DNA of 64,000 nucleotides from Endozoicomonas_A sp049275935 (lineage in GTDB: Bacteria; Pseudomonadota; Gammaproteobacteria; Pseudomonadales; Endozoicomonadaceae). The notes below the pieces were generated by a model. It ran no database searches, was not told where the DNA came from, and saw only the letters and a list, made by a program, of their open reading frames with translations. A program made the translations under genes and the position numbers. Shown in pieces: positions 17,001-26,700 of the stretch. Position 1 is the stretch's first letter; each line of letters opens with the position of its first letter. The stretch spans positions 4,526,001 to 4,590,000 of the forward strand of contig NZ_CP184830.1 of assembly GCF_049275935.1 (NCBI RefSeq), given 5' to 3'.

Positions 17001-20000
17001 GACCACCCGGGTGTTGTCCCAGGCTTGGTCTGGTATCCACAGCCGATAGCCACTGAGGGTATCAGCCAAAAGGCCGCCGGAGCGCGCCTGCACACGGGCA
17101 AAGATCCGGTTGTCGGCCATCTGTGCCGGGGACCGGCGCTCGCCCGCCGGGCGGATCACCTGGAAACCGGAGCTCAGGCGCTGGACGCTCTTGGTATTTT
17201 TGACGACAGTGGTTATGTAATACAGGTTGCCGGAATGCTGGCTGAACAAAAGGTAGTAAACAGTCCGGCCCTGCACCACCTTGCGCACCGGCAGGTGCTC
17301 CTCGCGCAGTGTCTTCTGGACTGGCTCATTGATCTGCCGGAAGCGGCTGCCGTCGTCCTTATTGATCAGCAGGCCGCCATCCAACAGGCTGCTCAGGAAA
17401 GCAATATAGGTTCGGGTGGCACCGTCATAAAAGCCGGTCCCAAGTATACTTGGACTGTCGTATTTATTGACCATCCGCAAGGGAATCAGCTCCTCGTCAG
17501 ATGTCGTTGTGTCGGGTGTCGCTGCAGGTGGGGTAGGAGGTACGCTGAGCTGCCCATCCAGTGTTTCTGCCGCAATAACCTGGTGAGCCAGCTGACCGGC
17601 CGGGCTGGCCGTCAACAGGTAATAATAGGGGGCATCAAACACCAGCAATTGTGACTCATCTTTGTTCGGCACTGTCTTTGATACGTGGTTACCAAACAAG
17701 GCGCCATGTTTGCTGACCTCAAGCTCATGGAAGTGGCTGATGTCCCGGTTCAGGACTCCGGTGGTCTGTAGTAACACCTGGCCGTTGGCGGAGTCAAAAA
17801 AATAGTAGCCAGTGTCCGGGCCTCCCTGGAGTGGTTCTACCTGGTCATCGGAGGGAGCAACGAGCGGGATTACCGTGCTGTGGTGGGTATCGTACCAGAG
17901 CCGGATCCGGTCTAACTGATCCCAGTCCGCTTCTGCCAGTCCCAGCTTGTCAGGGAAGCAGCGGTAAGGTTTTTTAAGATACTCATTGACCTGTCGGTCA
18001 CAGTCCTGCTTATGTTGCAGCCAGGCCGGGTTCTGCTCGACTCGCGGGGGCGGATCAGCTTTCATGGGTAACGGGTCAATGGCACCGGCCATCGCCCACA
18101 GCTTCGGTTTTTTGGGCACAAACCCGGATGTGAGCCACTGTTCCGGCGCTACGGCCATACAGCGTGCGCGGATCCGGGGTGAGGCGTCGCAGTCTTTCAG
18201 CTCCAGCGGCAGGAAACGGCTGGCCCCGGTGTAGTTGATCATTATTCCTTCCAGCTTGATGGCCCTTAACGAACTGTGATTCAGTTCGCCAGTGTCGTAC
18301 AAGCGATGAATCACTTTGCGGTCCGGCAGCCACTCAAACTGGGTGTTGGGATCCTGAGCTATCACTCTATAGGGGGCGTCTGGCGTCGGGTTAGGAAACT
18401 GGAAGCGGGTCTCACCCAGTGTGAGGGTCCAGGTTTGGTTGTCAGTCGGCCCGGATGAACAGCGTTCCACCCCTCCACCCCATCCGTTAATGCAGGCATA
18501 GGGGAGCCGCCCGTCGTAGTTCAACACCCAGGTAGAGGTCTGCCCCCGGGGGTGAACGCGGATGAGGTGGTTACCGTTGGACATCAGGACGTAGGTCTTG
18601 CCGGCCCCTTCAGCAGGACTATACAGGTCATAACCCAGCAGTCTGGAAAATTCGTCTGAGACCTGACGAAAAACGACGAGGTGATTGTGGCTATCGAGAT
18701 ACAGACTGCTGGTTGACGGACGGAACTTCAAACCGTCGGTACTGGTGAGCATCTGGCCAAGGTATTTATGGTCGTAGCTGAAATGGTCGGACCTGACATA
18801 AGTGGAGCCACGCCGCTCAAGCTCGGTATACCGGATGTCTTTCACTATTTTGTGGTAAAGCCATTTCAGCTTGCTGTCGCTGACGGCATCCAGAAGCTTC
18901 AAACCGGGGGAGCTGCTGTCCAGCGCACTCCTTGAAAGGATATTTTCTAAGGGGGTGTAGCGGAGCTTGACCTTCCACGGGGGTACGGAAGGCATTAAGA
19001 TGATCATTTTACCGGTCATCTGCCGCAGGTTGTGGAATACCCCGTCTGAGCATTGATACCCGGTTAAACGCGACTCCGTCCTGCATAATGTCGTCAGGGC
19101 ATCGTTGATCAGGTTAAAGGTGTCAGGAGAGTATTCGATCCGGTTAATGTCGCTGGCGCAGTATGGTTTGAAATAGTTAAGTATAACGGATTCGTCCTTA
19201 CATGGTTTCCAGTCGTCTTTTTTTCCGGCGATTAAGGTTGTCTGGAATGAATAGCCGCCACCGTAGGTCAGGGTCTGTTTCGCCAGGTTGATGGACTGGA
19301 TGTTCAAGGTCAGGAGATTTTTGCCATCCCCGCTCATCAACGCATTGAGGGTCTGGTTGTTGGCCAGGAAGCTTTCGGGGTCTAGTTGGGCGTGAATCAG
19401 GTCAAAGATCTGTGTAGTCTTGGCCGGAGCGTCCCGCAATCCTTTAGAGGCCAGCTCCTCTAACTGTTCCTTATAATAGCCATTAAAAACTTCCCTGACA
19501 TGGTGCATGAAACTGTCAATGAAGACCCCGTACCGCCCGGTAAACTCAGAAGTGGTGGAATTTGCCGTATCCACCGACTCGAAGATCACCCTGGATTTCA
19601 TGAGTTTGTTGACTTCCGGGTCCTGTTCCTTCTCGTACTCATTGACGGTCAGGTTGAGACTGGCTAAGGGCACTCCGCTACCCAGCAAGGGCATAAAACG
19701 ACCAGCTTTTTTCAGACCTCCAGCGGAGGTTTTTTTCCCTTTGACTCGGAACCCTTGATGATCTGGCCCCTGGAGAAAGCTGCGGAAGCGTTCAAAGGCT
19801 CCGGACGTAAACCGGATGTTTTTTCGGGCCTGTGTATCGGGTTCCAAAAAGTCCATGCGCCAGCCCCGGCCACGCCTGTGGAGGGTATCCAGTCGGGGGA
19901 CCATGCTGTCGGGGAGTGAGTGCCCGGCTTTAACGTCCCTCAGGGCGGTGTCGAACTCCAGCAGACGCTGCCTGAATTCGCCCCGCTCACTGGCCACACC

Positions 20001-23000
20001 TGAGAGACTGTCTTCAGTCCGGGGTTGCACCGGAACCGAAGGGTGGCCGGGCGGCAAATAGTGGGGGGAGATTTTTGCATCCGATGGCCGGGGCGACATC
20101 AGCACAGTCGTTTCGCCAGGGAGCAGCCGGTACTCCGGTTGCCGGGTGGCCGGGGAGCGTAGCACAAGGGTTTCAATCGCCGGGCGGTCCTTTGGCATCA
20201 GGCGCTCGATATCCTTCACCAGTCGTTTGAAGACATGGGCACTACGACTTCTGGGCTCGATAATCAGTTCGCCCACCAGGGGTTTGCCGTCGGTGGGCGA
20301 ACGGGTCATAAAGGTTTTCAGGGCGTTCAGGGCCTTGATTCCGCGAGGCTGGCTGCTGCTGGCAAGATCACCGACGGTCAGGGTGGCGATGCGGCAGTCT
20401 GGGGTAAATTCGACCAGTGTCGTCAAAGCATGAGCGATGAGTCGAGCTGGTCGACCGAGGACAGTAACTTGGTTGCCCTCTCCTCCGGCGATGGCCGACT
20501 GAACCCGGCCAGCGGGTGTGAGCAGTACATAACTGGCAGAGGGGGTGGCTTTCAGCAACAGGGGCTGGCCACTCAGCGTCCCTTTCTTGATTTGCCTTTG
20601 GGCGAAATCAAACGAGGCGTCGTCCAGGGCAATGACAGAGTGAATGCCCCGTGTGTGAGCTAATGCGTCCTTGCCTTCCAGGCGACGAAACCGGGTGAAA
20701 AAATCCTGCAGCCAGCGCTCACCTTCGTTGGAGGTTTTCAGCAGGGCGATATCCGTTTTGTCGTTGTCGTCGCCAAGATAGAGTTGGGTATCGGAGCCGG
20801 AAAGTAAACGGAGGGCATTTGCCAGTTCTTTACGCCGGGTGACACAGCTGTTGGTATCGGCTGATCTTCGAGGCCTGTTACAAGGCCCCGGTAGCTCGAC
20901 TGTGAGAAAATCGATGTTGTCGAAATCATTTTTGTATCTCCCGTTAAGTCTGGCGGCACCTTCTACTGTTAAAGGATCGACAGTGTGAATATCGTATGAT
21001 TTTGCCTGTATCCGTCTTTTAAGGGTTTCGAAGGCCTTGACCTTCGCTTCTTCACTCTTGAATTTGTCCATTTCCCGCTCAAGCAGGTCGACTTCGTGAG
21101 CCTCGGGAAAACGTCTTTTGTAGCGTGCAAGCCATTCACTGTACGAGGAAGAATGCTCAGCCAGGTAGAGTGAGTCTGATAAACGATCAGTTTTTCTGTG
21201 ATCCGGATTGACGAAAGCAACTTTTTTATTGCCATTATTTTCCCATAATCCATGAGAGATTGCGGCTTGGAAATTAAATTGTAATTTATAATCTCGAGCA
21301 TCTTTTCTGGGATCGTTAAAGTCATCTCCCATCTCGTTATAGTGCTCACCTTCGAGTCTTTGAGAGGAAGAATGACCTTCGGGGTTGGCACCGATAAATG
21401 GAATTTTGTCTAAGGCTTTGATCGAATCTTCTTCTAAATTAACAAAAGACTCATCCTGGCTTAAGACATCAACAATCTTGCCTGTGGCTATGGTACCGGT
21501 GCACTCGCCTTCGGGTCTGGCATAAGTCAACTGACTTTCGGGGTCAATGGAGGCCAACCCGAACCTGGCTTTATATTTAATGGTATCGTCGTCGTTCAGG
21601 GTAAAAACAATACGGTTGAGTTCAGGATAGGGCGTATCTCTCGAGGTTGACGGCTTATCAGGATCACGACCAGTGGTTTGCTGAGGAGCGCCTGCTGACA
21701 TCGGCTCTCGAACCGCAACAGCTGAATGTGCACGGATACTCTCTTTGGCCAACTCCCTCAAAACTTCAGGGACAACATAATCTTTCTGTCTAATATCCAG
21801 TAAACCTTCAGAGCCCGGAATGTCTTGCGCAGAGTTGTCAAACAAGAACGTTATGTTTTGTACGGTGGTATGCCTGGGGATCACCATTCGCAGGACTGTT
21901 GATAGCTTTTCCACCAAGTATCTGGTGTAGAGAGGAGAAATTGCATTCAACTTGGTATCAAAGAAGTGAAGGTTTCCAGTAATGATGACTTTAGTGTCTT
22001 CGCCAATATTTGTGATCCGAGCACCTTTTATTGTTTCAAGTTTTTTTCTTTCCGTTGAATCGACATTAACAGCGTTGAACAAAACGCTGCTGTCTTCAGT
22101 GCGGTAGTTATCATAAACTTTACGACACTTTTTTAAAGAATCGATCATGTCGATCTGATTATCAGAAACATGAATCATTATTAGTTTTTCGTACGGCTTC
22201 TGCCGTACTATTACTGACTGGACAATATCCGGGGTATAGGGTTTTCTGTTATAGAAGGGATTGTTTGCTGAGAAGTCATCAGTTAGCTTGATTGTCGGTT
22301 TTATTTTTGTTTGGTAATTTTTTAATCTTTCAAAGGCCTGATAACCTAATTGGGCGATAAGCTGATAGTCATCCTTCCCGGGATCATATAAAAGGTTAGT
22401 TGCCATGATTGCAACTTTATTGATGTCATCGCTGGAGACACTGATTGTTTTTTCTCTATAGAATTGATTCAAATACTCCTTTATCTTTGCTGTGAGTTCT
22501 TTTGTGTTTATTTTTGATTTTTTTAAACCTTCTACAGTGTTATGAATAAAACAGAGTTCATCGAGTTGTAGTATGATTACCGGGTTTTTTGTGCGAGATG
22601 TCACCATTATTGGTTTGAGTGAGTCATAAAGAGATCCATGGATAATGTTGTCTTCAAAATTTACTTCTTTGCTAAAAAATAATTTATTACTGGTGTGGTC
22701 CGTTAGTTCATATTCCTCAAGTTTATTGAATACATCCCCAATATTGCTTTGTTTTATGATGCTTTTGATTAGAGTGAATGCCTTTTTTGGCAGGTCTTTG
22801 TCGTATGTTTCAAAATAAGGGTCAGGGTCTGAAATAGTTCCATCTGCAAACATTTTTTCTAAAAGAGCACGTATCACAGCCCTTTCGATCTGCTTTTCCC
22901 TCCCATCACCTGCTGCCATCCCCGATATAGGGTTGAGCAAATTGCTACTTTTTTGAAAGAGTTCAGGATCCATTTTTGGTAGTAGTCCTTTATCAATATA

Positions 23001-23522
23001 TGTTCCCCCAAGCTTGAAGTGATGATGCAGTCCTATAAATCTTTCGGTTATTAAAGTGTTGTCAAAGCCTAAAGTGTACCTGATAAATTTATCGGTCGGT
23101 CCGTCAAAATTATCCAGGCTTCTATGGATGAGAGCCTTACTGATAGATCTTTCAATTTGATCTAATATATGGTTGGTTTTATTCCATTGGGTGAGAAATT
23201 CCTTCTTTACACCATCTGAAAAAACAGAATGCATTATATCCAAATTATTTATGTCACGGTTTTCACCGAAAAAGCTATCAATTTTATCCCAGATGCTGCG
23301 TTTCAACTGAGCAATACCTCTGGGGTAATCTTTTTCAATAGCTTCTGCTTTTATCTCAGATAACAGCAACGAATATAGGATTTTTTGGTATATCAAACGT
23401 TGAGGGGCCCATACATGGAGGGTATGGTGCGGGTTCACCCTTGCCCATATTGTTAGAATACTAAACTCCCAACCTTTAACAGGACCGACAATACTGAAAT
23501 GAATATTCTTGGATATTAGCAT
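14085..23522 (-). CDS. G1: giant TcdB-like T1SS-exported toxin, translocation domain shortened
   Basis: 3145 residues from the ATG at 23522, chosen because an AGGTG Shine-Dalgarno precedes it at the same spacing as in the sister genes; the frame is open 43 codons further to 23651, where the extra codons belong to an intergenic repeat. Order of parts: GT44-like domain with GGTYIDKGLLP in place of the DXD motif; C80-like domain with TGN and LFDNS where the catalytic His and Cys should be; furin-like loop CNRPRRSADTNSC (bases 20844-20882); second degenerate C80-like domain; TcdB-like translocation region missing about 105 residues compared with the sisters; beta-rich part with GGSDVIKL and GGVGNDVYDL RTX-like motifs; shared C-terminal tail. 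Exported by the adjacent HlyBD pair, by inference. The deletion may make this copy non-functional for entry. Confidence 0.9.
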   Translation of the reverse strand: MLISKNIHFSIVGPVKGWEFSILTIWARVNPHHTLHVWAPQRLIYQKILYSLLLSEIKAEAIEKDYPRGIAQLKRSIWDKIDSFFGENRDINNLDIMHSVFSDGVKKEFLTQWNKTNHILDQIERSISKALIHRSLDNFDGPTDKFIRYTLGFDNTLITERFIGLHHHFKLGGTYIDKGLLPKMDPELFQKSSNLLNPISGMAAGDGREKQIERAVIRALLEKMFADGTISDPDPYFETYDKDLPKKAFTLIKSIIKQSNIGDVFNKLEEYELTDHTSNKLFFSKEVNFEDNIIHGSLYDSLKPIMVTSRTKNPVIILQLDELCFIHNTVEGLKKSKINTKELTAKIKEYLNQFYREKTISVSSDDINKVAIMATNLLYDPGKDDYQLIAQLGYQAFERLKNYQTKIKPTIKLTDDFSANNPFYNRKPYTPDIVQSVIVRQKPYEKLIMIHVSDNQIDMIDSLKKCRKVYDNYRTEDSSVLFNAVNVDSTERKKLETIKGARITNIGEDTKVIITGNLHFFDTKLNAISPLYTRYLVEKLSTVLRMVIPRHTTVQNITFLFDNSAQDIPGSEGLLDIRQKDYVVPEVLRELAKESIRAHSAVAVREPMSAGAPQQTTGRDPDKPSTSRDTPYPELNRIVFTLNDDDTIKYKARFGLASIDPESQLTYARPEGECTGTIATGKIVDVLSQDESFVNLEEDSIKALDKIPFIGANPEGHSSSQRLEGEHYNEMGDDFNDPRKDARDYKLQFNFQAAISHGLWENNGNKKVAFVNPDHRKTDRLSDSLYLAEHSSSYSEWLARYKRRFPEAHEVDLLEREMDKFKSEEAKVKAFETLKRRIQAKSYDIHTVDPLTVEGAARLNGRYKNDFDNIDFLTVELPGPCNRPRRSADTNSCVTRRKELANALRLLSGSDTQLYLGDDNDKTDIALLKTSNEGERWLQDFFTRFRRLEGKDALAHTRGIHSVIALDDASFDFAQRQIKKGTLSGQPLLLKATPSASYVLLTPAGRVQSAIAGGEGNQVTVLGRPARLIAHALTTLVEFTPDCRIATLTVGDLASSSQPRGIKALNALKTFMTRSPTDGKPLVGELIIEPRSRSAHVFKRLVKDIERLMPKDRPAIETLVLRSPATRQPEYRLLPGETTVLMSPRPSDAKISPHYLPPGHPSVPVQPRTEDSLSGVASERGEFRQRLLEFDTALRDVKAGHSLPDSMVPRLDTLHRRGRGWRMDFLEPDTQARKNIRFTSGAFERFRSFLQGPDHQGFRVKGKKTSAGGLKKAGRFMPLLGSGVPLASLNLTVNEYEKEQDPEVNKLMKSRVIFESVDTANSTTSEFTGRYGVFIDSFMHHVREVFNGYYKEQLEELASKGLRDAPAKTTQIFDLIHAQLDPESFLANNQTLNALMSGDGKNLLTLNIQSINLAKQTLTYGGGYSFQTTLIAGKKDDWKPCKDESVILNYFKPYCASDINRIEYSPDTFNLINDALTTLCRTESRLTGYQCSDGVFHNLRQMTGKMIILMPSVPPWKVKLRYTPLENILSRSALDSSSPGLKLLDAVSDSKLKWLYHKIVKDIRYTELERRGSTYVRSDHFSYDHKYLGQMLTSTDGLKFRPSTSSLYLDSHNHLVVFRQVSDEFSRLLGYDLYSPAEGAGKTYVLMSNGNHLIRVHPRGQTSTWVLNYDGRLPYACINGWGGGVERCSSGPTDNQTWTLTLGETRFQFPNPTPDAPYRVIAQDPNTQFEWLPDRKVIHRLYDTGELNHSSLRAIKLEGIMINYTGASRFLPLELKDCDASPRIRARCMAVAPEQWLTSGFVPKKPKLWAMAGAIDPLPMKADPPPRVEQNPAWLQHKQDCDRQVNEYLKKPYRCFPDKLGLAEADWDQLDRIRLWYDTHHSTVIPLVAPSDDQVEPLQGGPDTGYYFFDSANGQVLLQTTGVLNRDISHFHELEVSKHGALFGNHVSKTVPNKDESQLLVFDAPYYYLLTASPAGQLAHQVIAAETLDGQLSVPPTPPAATPDTTTSDEELIPLRMVNKYDSPSILGTGFYDGATRTYIAFLSSLLDGGLLINKDDGSRFRQINEPVQKTLREEHLPVRKVVQGRTVYYLLFSQHSGNLYYITTVVKNTKSVQRLSSGFQVIRPAGERRSPAQMADNRIFARVQARSGGLLADTLSGYRLWIPDQAWDNTRVVSENLSVESGPFEHWEVKATGQTVAKSNETLSVRQFTPQSGVVMDSLNLGQIVNQVFTKVTLRHPGTAWTTASARAFIGGLKEQLRTLVAEARKQFSATVGLVPLRPITPMTDHPLLSAIRQLDCWYFPGHDTLLAANTRDRFKVMVNDDGQLLALSDTRKQEAFEFFPQPDQGAKGHPFCGKAAAVPLTGVPNEFNTLISGPCSYTLPYLPYDTQLRGSYQWQASAQAWRVQTQQAQYLANRERLALVALDLSRMGPRKASNSRMFRTRQDFNHGMRSLPRDIRERIDTGLIDLRLRPGYLPTQTAWIDYRGRFPAQQRLLFGLPDKGHSVQQLIGQTSAIMKDHHWYWFRHSAATVVYSKDQQTLYRVNLRGYQSLGTFNGVAVMAEGLLLSGTPGADKIKLETLRLDTYYQEQEHQVAFVRNGTRQRFGIMVEGQGGSDVIKLDETDLSFFARILIHPGLAEESITKHDRALTRIELNVSAFLFLAWRRGQNLVLSNRFTTGDAEIEIQQVWARQHDQFLQPTTLVFNDLELSLSDLAARVTDSGQGVVLPLTVSSLVRKERLRFINATASNPLYIQQDQPVKIVTYQAMDGIKLTLEPLNATYVRRQVFITGTGQWGWEPGSVQVSGPKPDSGYQSWPFLPSVISSSAVGNRTARLWGNSRSNILYLGADARQWSLRGWGGHDLLLLGTSGNIAARPEVLANRGDQCDNRRLDTPGNSSLWQAILDWTRPLVGGVGNDVYDLRACRPARTIDSRGKHYVLLSSGSKADLRRLSGDNSTALFFTDLTPEQVAFSQCNPQAQSNLTHSNHSLPLDSQTFRIINTRNNQTLALVKPDVLASLHFKGGQVSLNPMAMINRNDSTSAMDDSDGGENEAVTFLNKIIRRGQRLVNYLCSLAGGEKGDIESESERPLGTSLNDTELYQHYQRLVQDLSALSGNHSSESPSFITSASQGMTQNLTTPLNLTLINRG
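19716..19736 (+). other. Terminator-like hairpin antisense to G1
   Basis: ACCTCC-AGC-GGAGGT followed directly by T7 on the plus strand, inside G1 at the point where about 105 residues of the translocation domain are missing relative to the sisters. Antisense termination is possible but unproven; the codons are normal coding sequence on the minus strand. Confidence 0.3.
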
Positions 23523-23564
23523 GATGACACCTGATAGATTAACCCGTACGGTTCCCCGAACGGG

Positions 23565-23700
23565 TGTGATGCCTGACTTTTCAACGGTGTGATCAGAGAG
23601 CTCTAAATGCGCAAAAACCGCATCCTGCAGTGTAGTACGGAACTCCACCATGCTCCTTACGGAAACTACGCATCTTTCCGGTCTATCGCAGTGGCTTGAT
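23565..23700 (-). repeat. Intergenic repeat copy 2 (upstream of G1)
   Basis: The core GCAGTGTAGTACGGAACT is at 23627-23644, preceded on the plus strand by a TGATCAGAG segment and TGCGCAAAAACCGCA. On the minus strand it reads MVEFRTTLQDAVFAHLELSD in frame with G1, with TAAGGAG one base before the ATG at 23651. The remainder of the G2-G1 gap up to 23758 is AT-rich and shows nothing else. Confidence 0.6.
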
Positions 23701-23758
23701 TTACATCCTTAGTTCAATGACTGGATTTATAAAAAAATAAATGCGTCGTAAATGTTGT

Positions 23759-26700
23759 TCAGCTCTGGCCTATCGTAGCTAAAGGTTGAGGAGTCGTCAG
23801 GCTTTGTATTGTTCCCCGATTTGCTGACGGAATAAACGACGGGCTCTCGACACTGTAATTGCCTGACAGGGCACTGAGGTCCTGAACCAGTCGCTGGTAG
23901 TGCTGGTAAAGTTCCGTATTATTCAGGCTTGTTCCTACTGGCCGCTCACTCTCCGACCCAATGTTGTTTTTCTCACCACCGGCCAGGCTGCACAGGTAAT
24001 TCACCAGCCGTTGCCCTCTGCGAATGATTTTGTTCAGAAAGGTCACGGCTTCATTCTCTCTCCCGTCACTGCCGTCCATGGCTGACGTACTGTCATTCCT
24101 GGTGATTACAGCCATGGGGTTCAGGCTGACTTGTCCACCTTTAAAGTGCAGACTGGCCAGCACCTCCGGTTTCACCAGCGCCATTGTCTGGTTGTTGCGG
24201 GTATTGATGATCCTGAAGGTTTGGCTATCCAATGGCAGGGAGTGGTTGTTGTGGGTGAGGTTCTGCGGGTTACACTGGCTGAACGCCACCTGTCCCGGGG
24301 TCAGGTCGGTAAAGAACAGTGCGGTGCTGTTATCACCCGACAAACGTCGTAAATCCGCCTTAGACCCGGACGACAGTAGAACATAATGCTTGCCATGGCT
24401 GTCGATTGTGCGGGCTGGCCTGCACGCCCGCAGGTCATAGACGTCATTGCCAACACCGCCGACCAGCGGGCGCGTCCAGTCGAGAATGGCCTGCCACAGG
24501 CTGCTGTTGCCCGGCGTATCCAGCCTCCGGTTGTCACATTGGTCGCCCCGGTTTGCCAGCACCTCTGGCCGTGCTGCGATGTTTCCCGGGGTTCCCAGCA
24601 GCAGCAGGTCATGACCGCCCCATCCACGGAGTGACCACTGTCGGGCGTCGGCGCCAAGGTACAGAATATTACTGCGGCTATTGCCCCAGAGTCTCGCTGT
24701 CCTGTTACCGACGGCGGACGAGCTGATCACGGAGGGCAGAAACGGCCATGACTGGTAACCGCTGTCGGGTTTCGGCCCGCTCACCTGAACACTGCCCGGC
24801 TCCCAGCCCCACTGTCCTGTGCCAGTAATAAACACCTGACGTCTGACGTATGTGGCGTTCAGGGGTTCCACTGTCAGTTTAATCCCGTCCATCGCCTGGT
24901 AGGTGACGATTTTTACCGGTTGGTCCTGCTGGATGTACAGGGGGTTGCTGGCTGTGGCGTTGATGAATCGGAGGCGTTCCTTCCTGACGAGGCTGCTCAC
25001 CGTGAGTGGCAGGACGACCCCCTGACCTGAGTCCGTCACCCGTGCTGCAAGGTCGGATAATGACAGCTCAAGGTCATTGAACACCAGCGTTGTGGGTTGC
25101 AGGAACTGGTCGTGCTGTCTGGCCCAGACCTGCTGAATCTCGATCTCGGCATCGCCGGTGGTAAACCGGTTGGACAGCACCAGGTTCTGACCCCGGCGCC
25201 AGGCAAGGAAGAGGAAGGCCGATACATTCAGTTCAATGCGGGTTTGTGCCCTGTCGTGCTTGGTGATGCTTTCTTCAGCCAGGCCGGGATGGATGAGGAT
25301 TCGGGCAAAAAATGACAAGTCTGTCTCATCCAGTTTAATCACGTCGGACCCACCCTGGCTCTCCACCATGATCCCGAACCGCTGTCGGGTACCGTTCCGG
25401 ACAAAGGCCACCTGATGCTCTTGCTCTTGGTAGTAAGTGTCCAGCCGCAACGTTTCCAGTTTGATCTTGTCGGCTCCGGGGGTTCCTGACAGCAGCAGAC
25501 CCTCGGCCATCACGGCGACCCTGCCAAAGGTGCCCAGTGATTGGTAACCCTTTTGGGTGACCCGGTACAGCGTCTGGTTGTTCCGGTTATAAACGACCGT
25601 GCTCGTTGACGGAGGGAGCGAGAACTTCCGGACGCTGCCAATCACTTGCTGAACGCCGTGCTCCTTGCCAGGCAAACCGAACAACAGTCTTTGTTTACGG
25701 GGACTCCGGCCCCGGTAATCCATCCAGGCTACCTGGGTTGGGGAATAGCCAGGGCGCAGCGTGAGGGCGATCAGTTCGGTGTCAGCCTTCTGGCGTATGC
25801 CCGCTGGCAGAGATCCCATGGCCTGGTTAAAATCTTGCCGGGTCCAGTAGACCAGGCTGCCGGTGGTGTTTCTGGGTCCCATCAGGCTGAGGTCCAGCGC
25901 CACCAGGGCCAGATGCTCCCGGTTAGCCAGGTATTGGGCCGTCGGTGTCTGGATGCGCCACGCCCGGGCACCGTGTTCCCAGTGGTGGCTACCCCTCAAG
26001 TCGATACGCTTAGCCATGTAACGGCAGGGAACGGAGATTTGGTCATCGAACTCACTGGGCATCCCGGTCAGCGAAGCGGCGGCGGCTTCACCACAAAAGG
26101 GATGGCCTTTGGCGCCCTGATCAGGCTGTCGGAAAAACTCGAAAGCCTCCTCTTTGCGAGTGTCCGACAGGGCGAGCAGTTGGCCGTCGTCGTTCACCAT
26201 GACTTCAAACTGGTCACCGGTGTTGGCTGCCAGCAGGGTGTCGCTGTCCGGGTAGTACCAGACGTCCAGTTGCCTGATCGCGCTGAACAGGGGGTGGTCG
26301 ATGATTGCGGTGATGGGTCTCAGCGGCACCAGCCCCACCTTGGCCGAGAACCCCTCCCGGGCCCCTTTCAGCCGGTCTCGCAGCAGACTCTTGAGCTCAC
26401 GGATGAAAAAACGGGCACTGGCGGTGGTCCAGGTTGTACCGGGGTGTTCTATGGTCAGTTTGGCGAAGATCAGGTTGACTACCTTGCCCAGGTTCAGGCT
26501 GTCCACCATCAGGCCAGACTGGGGGGTGAACTGGTGCACACTCAGGGTATCGTTCGACTTGGCGACGATCTGCCCGGTGGCTTCCACCTGCCAGTTCTTA
26601 AAAGGTCCTGACTCCACCGACAGGTTTTCGCTGACCACCCGGGTGTTATCCCAGGCCTTGTCCGGTATCCACAGCCGGTAGCCACCGTTGGTATCGGCCA

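Noticed and set aside
23522..23651. Upstream start (23651) for G1
   Set aside because: The extra 43 codons come from the intergenic repeat, while the ATG at 23522 has the same ribosome site and spacing as the starts of G2, G3 and G4.
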